Shown piece after piece: positions 18,474 through 26,304 of a stretch of 49,257 nucleotides of DNA. A program made the translations under genes and the position numbers. The stretch lies in assembly GCF_015207665.1 (NCBI RefSeq), contig NZ_JADEWL010000042.1, positions 1 through 49,257 of the forward strand, given 5' to 3'. Positions within the stretch are counted from its first letter, which is position 1. Each line of letters starts with the position of its first letter. Source of the stretch: Plectonema cf. radiosum LEGE 06105. Lineage in GTDB: Bacteria; Cyanobacteriota; Cyanobacteriia; Cyanobacteriales; Nostocaceae. Below the pieces are notes generated by a model, which saw only the letters and a program-made list of their open reading frames with translations, did not search any database and was not told the origin of the DNA.

Positions 18474-20267
18474 ATGCGATTTGAATGGACAAATATTTTT
18501 GCAGACATTGACCCACGGTTACAAAGACTTATACAACGCCGTCGTCGTGGCATATCTACTCCACCTACAGCTTCAACAGAGGTGGGAGAAGTTGCAGTCA
18601 TTGCCAAAGTAAATGATATTGAAGCATGGCGATCGCTCAGTGAAGTCAGAGAAGGTGCAGAGATTGGTAGTACGTCTGCGGGAGAAATTATTGTGACAGC
18701 GAGAGTCCCCGTGTCGCGGTTGCAGTCGGTACGTACTTCACCTTGCGTTATTAGCTTACAAGCATCACAAGCTTTACAATTAACTGTTGATCAGAGTTTT
18801 GCAGAAGTATTAACTACTTCTAATTTGGTAGAAGTAGATTCTAGTGGAGAACAAGGAAAAAATGTAGTTGTGGGAATTATCGATGTCGGTTGCGATTTCG
18901 TCCACAAAAATTTTCGTCACCCAGATGGTTCTACTAGAATACTCGCTTTATGGGACCAAGATGGTTCCTCGGAACCCGATAGTCCTTTTGGTTATGGAAA
19001 AGTTTATCGCAGCGCAGAAATTAATCAAGCTTTACAAGCAGAAAATCCTTATTTAGCTTTGGGTTACTATCCCGGAAAGCTGGCTCATGGAACCCATGTC
19101 ATGGATATCGCTACAGGAAATGGAAACGGTACCGGAAATGCGGGTATAGCTCCGAAAGCTGATATCGTATTCGTTCACTTTTCTAACGGTGCTGTAGAAG
19201 CACTGTTAGCTGATGGTAGTTCGGCTGTTGATAATTCTTTAGGTGATACTACTGAACTTGTGGAAGCGGTAGATTTTATCTTTGACATCGCCGAGCAACG
19301 CCCTTGTGCAATCAATATTAGTTTGGCTTTACATGGCGGTCCTCACGATGGTACGGCTTTGGTGGAACAAAGTCTAGATGCTTTGGTTGCTCAAAAACCC
19401 AATCGAGCGGTAGTTATTGCGGCGGGAAATTCTTATGATAAAGGAATTCATGCTTCGGGCAAAGTTCCACAAGATGGTTTTACCGATTTGCATTGGGATA
19501 TTCCTAGAGGTCATAGACAGTACAAAGCAATGGAAGTTTGGTATAATGGTGCCGATAAATTCCTTTTGGAAATAATTCCTCCCAACGGCGAAACTTTAGT
19601 AAGTTTAAAATTAGGAGAAAATGGGGAAATTGTAGACGAAGATGATAACACCCTAATTTATTTATCTCACCGTTTTTGCGACCCGAACAACAGTGATAAT
19701 ATGATTGGTGTTTTTATGGAATCCCAACTTCCAGGAGGAATTTGGACTTTACGACTCCATGGAATGGAAGTTAGTAACGGTAATTTTCACGCTTGGATAG
19801 AACGTGAAGATGGTTCGCAAACCAGTTTTGTCCCACCTCATGATAATACTCATACCGTTAACTCTATCGGCTGCGGACGTAATATAATTATGGTTGGTTG
19901 TTATAACCCCACAAAACCCAACCAACCCTTATCATATTTTTCCAGTTCTGGCCCTACCCGCGATCAACGACAAAAACCCGATTTTATCGCTGCCGGACAA
20001 AATATATGGGCTGCTTGTTCACTTACTCAAACTAAGTCTTACCAAAAATCTGGCACCAGTATGTCTGCACCCATGGTTACTGGAATTATCGCTTTAATGC
20101 TCGCTGAAGCTCAAGCCCGCAACATTGAATTAGATATTAAACAAATTCGCAATATCTTAATCCAAAGTGCTGAAAATAATCCTCCAGAAGACCCTTTACA
20201 GAAAATGCGTTATGGCTACGGTCCAATTAATCTTCAAACTACAATTTCCATCGTCAGAACGATGTGA
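18474..20267 (+). CDS. S8 family (subtilisin-like) serine peptidase
   Basis: 597 residues from ATG 18474, preceded by AGGTGATTG (ribosome site; the upstream in-frame TTG at 18471 is less likely). The catalytic triad is complete: Asp in VVGIIDVGCDFVH (about residue 138), His in LAHGTHVMDIATG (about 206) and Ser in SGTSMSAPMVTG (about 529), with the oxyanion Asn in VVIAAGNSY. The first ~110 residues form a propeptide-like domain ending RLQSVRTSPCVISLQASQAL. A C2/beta-sandwich-like insert (about residues 340-450) separates His and Ser blocks. There is no signal peptide, which suggests a cytoplasmic enzyme or non-Sec export. A small gene 79 bp downstream encodes a protein resembling the propeptide domain. 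Confidence 0.9.
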   Translation: MRFEWTNIFADIDPRLQRLIQRRRRGISTPPTASTEVGEVAVIAKVNDIEAWRSLSEVREGAEIGSTSAGEIIVTARVPVSRLQSVRTSPCVISLQASQALQLTVDQSFAEVLTTSNLVEVDSSGEQGKNVVVGIIDVGCDFVHKNFRHPDGSTRILALWDQDGSSEPDSPFGYGKVYRSAEINQALQAENPYLALGYYPGKLAHGTHVMDIATGNGNGTGNAGIAPKADIVFVHFSNGAVEALLADGSSAVDNSLGDTTELVEAVDFIFDIAEQRPCAINISLALHGGPHDGTALVEQSLDALVAQKPNRAVVIAAGNSYDKGIHASGKVPQDGFTDLHWDIPRGHRQYKAMEVWYNGADKFLLEIIPPNGETLVSLKLGENGEIVDEDDNTLIYLSHRFCDPNNSDNMIGVFMESQLPGGIWTLRLHGMEVSNGNFHAWIEREDGSQTSFVPPHDNTHTVNSIGCGRNIIMVGCYNPTKPNQPLSYFSSSGPTRDQRQKPDFIAAGQNIWAACSLTQTKSYQKSGTSMSAPMVTGIIALMLAEAQARNIELDIKQIRNILIQSAENNPPEDPLQKMRYGYGPINLQTTISIVRTM

Positions 20268-20346
20268 TAATATAAGGTGATAAAATATAATATTATTCTA
20301 TTAAAAGAATACTTTTTTACTTAATGTAAATCAGGAATACTTATAT

Positions 20347-20658
20347 ATGCTTTACATCGCAGGTAGACCAGTGCGTATTAAAAAAAATACGCTGCACGGC
20401 TGTCACAAAAAAGAACACGGCTCTGAAATAGCGCAATCCCAACAACCAGAAAATAATGATATTTTTGGGGTTACGGTGAAAGTCGCAGAACCTGGATATG
20501 TACCCCCAGGTCTTAAATTAAGAGGTCATATTTCTGATGATTTGTTTACAGCAAATGTTACTTCACAAGATATAGAAAATTTAGAAACCGACTCTAGAGT
20601 CCTATCCATCAGTGCGCCAAGAAAATTACATGGTGCTAACAATGATTCTGTTGCTTAA
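20347..20658 (+). CDS. Small protein resembling the subtilase propeptide domain
   Basis: 103 residues. The stretch GVTVKVAEPG ... LFTANVTSQDIENLETDSRV, then LSISAPRKL, can be laid over residues 30-105 of the adjacent S8 peptidase (VAVIAKVND ... IIVTARVPVSRLQSVRTSPCV, then ISLQASQAL). Both end in the beta-strand pattern expected of I9-type propeptides. It lies 79 bp downstream of the peptidase on the same strand and probably shares its transcript. The inference is a separate inhibitor or folding helper for the protease, or a degraded duplicate of its N-terminus. ATG start at 20347 with a weak AGGAA site. I recognise no named family. Confidence 0.6.
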   Translation: MLYIAGRPVRIKKNTLHGCHKKEHGSEIAQSQQPENNDIFGVTVKVAEPGYVPPGLKLRGHISDDLFTANVTSQDIENLETDSRVLSISAPRKLHGANNDSVA

Positions 20659-20775
20659 ATATTTTTCTTCAACATCAAAGTTGTTGAAAAATATTTGACA
20701 ATAGAGCTATTGTATGCAATTGTAGCGTAATTTAAGAAAAATTAAATTAAATTTAATTAAATCAAAAATTGTTAT

Positions 20776-20884
20776 AGATATTTATCTTAAAAACCCGACT
20801 TCTGAAGCTTTTGGAACTGAGAAGTCGGGTTTTTATAATGGTTGTGTTGTATTACAGATATTTATCTTAAAAACCCGACTTCTG
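20776..20884. repeat. Tandem copies of the CCCGACTTCT palindrome with conserved flank
   Basis: AGATATTTATCTTAAAAACC followed by CGACTTCTG occurs at 20776-20804 and again at 20856-20884, with an AGAAGTCGGGTTTTT arm at 20820-20834 between them. The second copy overlaps the 3' end of the minus-strand beta-helix gene. Its rightmost partner occurs at 23086-23100. Confidence 0.8.
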
Positions 20885-22769
20885 CTAAATCCTCTAAACC
20901 CAAAGTATGATCTGAATATTTGAGCTCTTGTAGGCTATCTGGATTCCCATTCCCAAAAACAAAATAGGCATTCAATCCGTTTGGATTTAGGTTGTCAGTT
21001 GGGTTTTGAACGAGAAATTCTTCTAGATTAGCGTTTGCGATCGCGTATGGTGGGAACAATATTCCCCCGTCATTATCTACAGGCAGTTCTAACTCGGTAC
21101 GTTGGTTTAGTGCTGTTATTTCATATCCTTTCTCTCCCGGTAGAATCGGCTGATTTGTAATTGTATCAACCACCCTATCTTGCAAGTTACGGAGATTTAT
21201 GATTCCTCCATTGATAATCCCATCTTCGGTAGATGTGGGAATTGACTGGGGAGTCAGCTTACTGCCCCCCGTTACACGGCGGTATACCGCTGACTGAGGC
21301 TCGCTATTGGTAGAATTTATAGACAGTTGAGATTCTGAATTGATACCGAAATCACCAGCACTTTGAGGAACGGGATTTAACTGTAAATTTTCCACAAATT
21401 TTGCTCCAGAAATTGAAGTATCCGCACCGTTTTTATTTTGAACGATATTGCCGCCCCCATCAGTAACTTTGAAATTAACTGTACGCTCCGATTCACCATT
21501 AAACTGCGGAGAACGGTTTCCTGCAAACTTAGACTTGCTGATGGTGAGATTTTTTCCCTGTGTTTCCCCAGCAATCCAGATATTTCCTGCTTGACGATCA
21601 GCATAATTATTGACAAATGTAGTGTTGGTAATAGTCGATTTGGCTGACTTTGGAGTATTCAGAACAATGGCTCCTCCAATTTGTCCATCCTTATTAGAAT
21701 TAGTGACGCGATTACCAGAAAATATCGAATCTTTAATTGTGACTCCACCTTTAACATCCGTCCATAAACCTGCCCCTTGGGATGGAGATATATTATTAGC
21801 AATTGTGGAATTACGAATAATTAATGAGGCAGGATTTGCTTCATCTTGATACGACTGAACAGCTAAACCACCTCCTCTAGGAGCTTTATTATTGGCGATT
21901 TTGCTGTTTTCAATTACAATCTTGTCCTTTGAATATCCGCTGAGGAAAAAGGCTCCACCATAGCCTCCACCACCAACATTTTCCTCGGCGACAACATTAC
22001 GAATCAGAGTCGTTCCTCCAAGATTATCAGGTTTCTCGGTTCCATTAGCTCCATCAGTGAAGATGGCTCCACTTCCTTTCTTACCTTCGTTTTTCCGAAA
22101 GACTGAATCTTCAACTCTGAGTCCAGTTAATAAGGTGTAAACAGCGCCATAGGTACCTTTATTATTAGTAAAAGTTGTGTCACGAATGTCGAGAAAAGCA
22201 TTTCCACCGACATTGCGTTTACCGTTACTATTAACAACTGTTGCTCCCTCTCCACCTCCATAGGTTGAGATTGCACCCGCACTAAAGCCGTCTTTAGCAA
22301 CTGTTCCGTCATTTCCATCAAAAACACTGTTATTTATTGTGGCACTCGCACCGTAACCCACGAAGATTGCACCACTGCGTTCTCCCACATTCTTGATAAA
22401 GCGAGAATTTTCTACTACCAAAGTGTTAGAGTCAACCAGTTCAATAGCTCCCCCTCGTAAAGTCTTATTCGGGTTATTATCAACTGCTTTACCTTTGGTA
22501 AAAGTGAGGTTTTTTAGCACTACATCTGAATAGTTATAACTAACATGCAGAATCCTCGTTTTGTTCTCACCACTAATGGTTAAATTCGATGCATCCGCTC
22601 CATCGATAGTAAGACTTTTATCAACGACGAGTTGTTCTTTTAGACGAATGGTTTTGTTCGCAAGGGCTGAATCGAAGCGAATAGTATCACCAGAATTTGA
22701 CTTAAAGATAGCCTCTCGAAGCGTTCCTTTTCCACTGTCTGCGGTGCTAGAAACTTTAATAATTGCCAT
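20862..22769 (-). CDS. Right-handed parallel beta-helix repeat protein
   Basis: About 635 residues. The N-terminus has the CSLREA-like opening VSSTADSGKGTLREAI, with GDTIRFDSAL and LTIDGADASNLTISG. A long series of beta-helix rungs follows to about residue 430, with recurring GGAI..., N-S-x-F/I-x-x-N and TNNKG/ANNKAP motifs (for example IRNSTIANNISPSQGAGLW), then a less repetitive C-terminal region. Such proteins are usually surface or exported, but no signal peptide is seen; a C-terminal secretion signal is possible. ATG at 22769 follows TTGGGAAAT; a TTG at 22778 is the alternative. The last seven residues (AEVGFLR) and the stop come from the AGAAGTCGGG dispersed repeat, so the natural C-terminus may be lost. 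Confidence 0.8.
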   Translation of the reverse strand: MAIIKVSSTADSGKGTLREAIFKSNSGDTIRFDSALANKTIRLKEQLVVDKSLTIDGADASNLTISGENKTRILHVSYNYSDVVLKNLTFTKGKAVDNNPNKTLRGGAIELVDSNTLVVENSRFIKNVGERSGAIFVGYGASATINNSVFDGNDGTVAKDGFSAGAISTYGGGEGATVVNSNGKRNVGGNAFLDIRDTTFTNNKGTYGAVYTLLTGLRVEDSVFRKNEGKKGSGAIFTDGANGTEKPDNLGGTTLIRNVVAEENVGGGGYGGAFFLSGYSKDKIVIENSKIANNKAPRGGGLAVQSYQDEANPASLIIRNSTIANNISPSQGAGLWTDVKGGVTIKDSIFSGNRVTNSNKDGQIGGAIVLNTPKSAKSTITNTTFVNNYADRQAGNIWIAGETQGKNLTISKSKFAGNRSPQFNGESERTVNFKVTDGGGNIVQNKNGADTSISGAKFVENLQLNPVPQSAGDFGINSESQLSINSTNSEPQSAVYRRVTGGSKLTPQSIPTSTEDGIINGGIINLRNLQDRVVDTITNQPILPGEKGYEITALNQRTELELPVDNDGGILFPPYAIANANLEEFLVQNPTDNLNPNGLNAYFVFGNGNPDSLQELKYSDHTLGLEDLAEVGFLR

Positions 22770-22778
22770 ATTTCCCAA

Positions 22779-23540
22779 TGTGAATTACATCAATTGGTAG
22801 AATACACTGGTCAATATAATTACAAGATAACTTTTTGGATACTAACAATCTTTTTTCAATTTTGCAAACTTGATTCGTATAAATAAAATATTAACCTAGT
22901 AAGTAAAATTACTCTTTACGTAAAAAATATAGGTAACAAAAATATATTAATTTATGGTGCTATTTGGAATCTAAAACACAATTTTTTTATTCAAAGTATT
23001 TTTAAATATTTTTAAATATTTTAAATAATTTAAATAATTTTAATTTTGGATATTAAAAAATAGCGAACACCACAGAATTCGGGTTTTTAAGATAAATATC
23101 GCAACATCAGACAAAGGTAATAAAAACCCGACTTCTCACCCCACCTATAACCCATCAAAGGTTCTAGTACAAGTCGGCGTAAATAAGGCAACCATTAAAA
23201 ATGGCTGAAAAGACTAGAAAATCAAACTTCTTACTTCTTACTTCTTACTTCCGCGAAGCGGTACTAGTAGTCTGCCACATAAGTTATGAGGGTGCTGTAG
23301 AGACGTTATAAATAACGTCTCTAGACAATTTTGGGAAAAACTAACCATTCATATTTAATGTGGTGGAGTACTAGTCCAAATCATTTATTATGACTGGTTC
23401 GTTTATTACTGAAACAATGTAGAGACGCGAACCCTTGCGTCTCTACAAGCCATCAAAACTAATGAAATAGACTACTACTGTTGAAGTTAAACTTTGAACT
23501 GCTGATATTTTAACTATCCAACTTTCTAGCAAATCCCCAA
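22779..23540. other. Gene-free region with dispersed palindromes
   Basis: Very AT-rich from 22800 to 23070. It then holds an AGAAGTCGGG-family pair (23083-23136), CTTACTT heptamers (23228-23250), CCGCGAAGCGGTAC (23251-23264), and two GTAGAGACG palindromes (23294-23322 and about 23420-23446). No gene supported. Confidence 0.6.
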
Positions 23541-24083
23541 CTACCCTTCAATTCGCTTTTCCAAATACTGCCCAATCATCACCTGTTCCCCAGCACGAGA
23601 AATCACAGATTGACGGGTACGATATTTCTCGCCAATAAACTTTAATTCTTCTTCAAACACCGAACCGTTGTACTCGGTACGCAAACACAACGTTTTCTGA
23701 TTCGGGAAATGATACTCAGCTGTAATTGGTTTCGATGTCGCAAAACCGCGATCGCGATACAATATATTGCCCAAGGCACCAAATAAAGTAGAACCACTAG
23801 ATTCTTTTTTGCCGCTCACCGAGTTGATGCTTTCCCAAGTCACTTCGGTACCGCAAATCAATATTTTATCTGAATTTAAATCATGCATCTGAGCCAAAAC
23901 AAGCAATTCATCGCATCCCGCTTCTAAAAACCGAACTGCGATCGCGCTTTCAACTTGTTTGGTTTCTCCATCCGGTAAAGTATAGTAGCGTCGTTCCGAA
24001 TGCCATTTACCCTCTGATTCTCGAAAAAATTCCGCAATTGCCGATTCATTAGTTAATTCTGCAAGTTCTAGCGGTGATGTCAC
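23541..24083 (-). CDS. Phycobiliprotein lyase, CpcS/CpeS family
   Basis: 180 residues with the CpcS/CpeS lipocalin-like pattern: AIAEFFRESEGKWHSERRYYTLPDG near the N-terminus, IAVRFLEAG, GSTLFGALGNILYRDRGFATSKPI and SVISRAGEQVMIGQYLEKRI at the end. These chromophore lyases attach phycocyanobilin (or another bilin) to a cysteine of phycobiliproteins. Cyanobacteria often carry several paralogs (CpcS, CpcU, CpeS, CpeU), and I cannot say which this is. It stands alone, away from phycobilisome structural genes, as is common for this lyase. Confidence 0.88.
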   Translation of the reverse strand: MTSPLELAELTNESAIAEFFRESEGKWHSERRYYTLPDGETKQVESAIAVRFLEAGCDELLVLAQMHDLNSDKILICGTEVTWESINSVSGKKESSGSTLFGALGNILYRDRGFATSKPITAEYHFPNQKTLCLRTEYNGSVFEEELKFIGEKYRTRQSVISRAGEQVMIGQYLEKRIEG

Positions 24084-24730
24084 TGGTAGCCTCCCTTATC
24101 TTAAATTCAAAATCAAGTCTGGAAAGCCCTACATCATGTCTTTTCCACAAACCAGATTTTGTTACTTTTCTTAAAGTAACGCAATATTTCATAAAATACA
24201 GATAATTTGGCTACAACATTAAAAATAAAAGTTCATATATCTCGAATTCAAAAAAAGGAAGTGAAAAAAGTCACAAATTAGCGATGTAGAATTTATTACT
24301 TGCGATATAGTAAGAATTATTAAATAATATTTATAATAATTATAAAATTTCCCAGGGGATTGCATAAAAATTACACAAGTATTTATATATCATTTATATA
24401 CACAAATTGGAGTTAAAAGATATTTTTTGTATGAAAAGAGCTTGATGTAATAAAAAACGCTTTTTATTTCAACTGGTGAAAAATTATTAGTCAATTAGTA
24501 TTAATATTTGGAATTATTCTATGAATAAAATATAATTTTTATTTAGCTTTATTTAGTTTTATTGGTTATATAAAGAATGATTTGAAACATACAGTTAAAT
24601 AGACATTTTAGTTAGAGAGAAAAATAAATCCCGACCAGGGATAAAAAAAGGATTGCACGGATTACACAGATTTTAATTACCAATTGCCCATTCTCAATTA
24701 CCAATTACCCATTCCCAATTATCCAAAAAT
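24084..24730. other. Gene-free AT-rich stretch with a heptamer array
   Basis: Mostly A/T runs. From about 24640 there is a recurring motif (GATTGCACGGATTACACAGA, similar to a sequence at 32207-32240) and then an AATTACC/CCCATTC heptamer array (24675-24722) ending just before the adaptor gene. No gene or clear promoter recognised. Confidence 0.5.
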
Positions 24731-26089
24731 ATGCCTTACAAAAAGGAGATAAGCAGACAAAATAATCATGAAATACTTTATTCTTCTGGTCGATGGATTG
24801 CCTGTTTATTAAGTTTAGGACTTTTGAGTGCAAGTTGCGCCTCACTTCCCAAAGAATCAGCGGAAGCTCAATCTCAGCGTGGGGGTAGAGGAGGACAAAG
24901 AGGTGGTGCAACGGCTGTAGATGTGGCGATCGCCCGCACAGATTCGTTAAAAAAATCACAACCGCTCACGGGTACCACAACACCTTTTCGTACAGTGTCA
25001 TTGCGATCGCAAGTAGAAGGAAGGCTTTTAGGATTAAATGTAGATGTAGGGGATAGGGTTAATCAAGGACAAGTAATCGGACAGGTAGATGATACTTTAC
25101 TTAGAACAACAATAAATCAAGCAGAAGCAGAATTAGCATCTCTCAAGTCAGAAGTAGCACGTATTAACGCTCAGATCAGTAATGCTCGTGCAGAAGTGGA
25201 AAGAACACGACTGCAACTCCAACAACTACAAGCAGATTCCCAAAGACAGCAGAAATTAGCCGTTCAAGGTGCGATCGCCAAACAAGCAGCAGAGCAAGCG
25301 CGTACACAAGCGCAAACTGCGGATCAGGTTGTGCGTGCTGCTCAAGAAAGCGTTCGAGTAGAACAACAAGCCCTTGCTGCGGCTGAAAGTAGAGTTTTAG
25401 CTCAACAAGCAGTAGTTGCACAAGCACAAGAAAGACGCTCCTATGCAAGACTAACATCACCTATAACTGGTGCAATTTTAGAAAGGTCAACAGAACCAGG
25501 AAATTTGCTTCAACCGGGGAATGAAGTTTTGAAAATAGGGGACTTCAATAGAGTTAAGGTAGAAGTTCAAGTTTCAGAATTAGAATTAGCAAAAATCCAG
25601 GTTGGTCAGTCAGTAGAAGTGCGTTTAGATGCATTCCCCAATCAAACATACTATGGAACTGTCACCCGGATTTCTCCAGCAGCCGATCCAACGGCTCGAC
25701 TAGTACCAGTAGAAGTAGTTATTCCTAATAATGATCGGCAGATTGGTAGCGGTTTATTAGCACGAGTTAACTTTACATCCTCTGAACAAGCAAGTGTTGT
25801 CATACCTCAAACAGCATTACAAGAAGATCGAAAGAGTAAATCCAGCACTGAAGAAAATTCCAATCAAAATCGTCAAGGAACAATATTTGTTTTGAACTCT
25901 TCAGCAGAAAAACCCACAGTTTCAGCCAGAGAAGTCACAATTGGCAAAAAAAGTGATGGTAAAGTCGAAATTTTGTCTGGATTGCAGCCGGGAGAAAGAT
26001 TTGTGGTTCGTAGCGGAGAACCGTTGAAAGATAATGCTGCTGTACGTCTTTCAATTATTTCTGAAAAAGCCGAATCAACTCAAAATTAA
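24731..26089 (+). CDS. RND efflux periplasmic adaptor (HlyD/MFP family) lipoprotein
   Basis: 452 residues with a lipoprotein signal ending LLSASC (Cys about residue 36), then a Gly/Arg/Gln-rich linker. The barrel-sandwich and hairpin arrangement of membrane fusion proteins follows: PFRTVSLRSQVEGRLLGLNVDVGDRVNQGQ (first lipoyl half), a long coiled-coil hairpin rich in Ala/Gln (about residues 110-230), SPITGAILERSTEPGNLLQPG (second lipoyl half), then beta-barrel and membrane-proximal domains. It is the adaptor for the permease encoded 216 bp downstream. No TolC-type outer-membrane gene is adjacent. Confidence 0.92.
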   Translation: MPYKKEISRQNNHEILYSSGRWIACLLSLGLLSASCASLPKESAEAQSQRGGRGGQRGGATAVDVAIARTDSLKKSQPLTGTTTPFRTVSLRSQVEGRLLGLNVDVGDRVNQGQVIGQVDDTLLRTTINQAEAELASLKSEVARINAQISNARAEVERTRLQLQQLQADSQRQQKLAVQGAIAKQAAEQARTQAQTADQVVRAAQESVRVEQQALAAAESRVLAQQAVVAQAQERRSYARLTSPITGAILERSTEPGNLLQPGNEVLKIGDFNRVKVEVQVSELELAKIQVGQSVEVRLDAFPNQTYYGTVTRISPAADPTARLVPVEVVIPNNDRQIGSGLLARVNFTSSEQASVVIPQTALQEDRKSKSSTEENSNQNRQGTIFVLNSSAEKPTVSAREVTIGKKSDGKVEILSGLQPGERFVVRSGEPLKDNAAVRLSIISEKAESTQN

Positions 26090-26300
26090 TAGGGAATAGG
26101 GAAGAGGGAATAGCGAATAGGGAATAAATAATGATCGGGACTTAATATCATCTCCAATCCCAAACTTGCCGAAAAAACTCACTACATCTCTAACTCCCTT
26201 CTTTCCTGTTCCCAATTACCAATTACCAATTACCAATTCCCAATTACCTATTACCAATTACCAATTACCTATTACCTATTACCAATTCCCAATTCCCTCA
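26089..26300. repeat. Heptanucleotide arrays between the RND adaptor and permease genes
   Basis: AATAGGG units directly after the adaptor stop, then a long ACCAATT/ACCTATT array from about 26213 to 26296 that ends eight bases before the permease ATG. Confidence 0.8.
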
Positions 26301-26304
26301 AAAG

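Noticed and set aside
21377-22800. Several reading frames on both strands within the beta-helix gene
   Set aside because: Repetitive coding DNA opens alternate frames; none has conserved motifs.
26213-26296. Tandem repeats resembling a CRISPR array
   Set aside because: Units are only 7 bases, head to tail without spacers, and the same kind of array recurs in most gaps; no cas genes are present.
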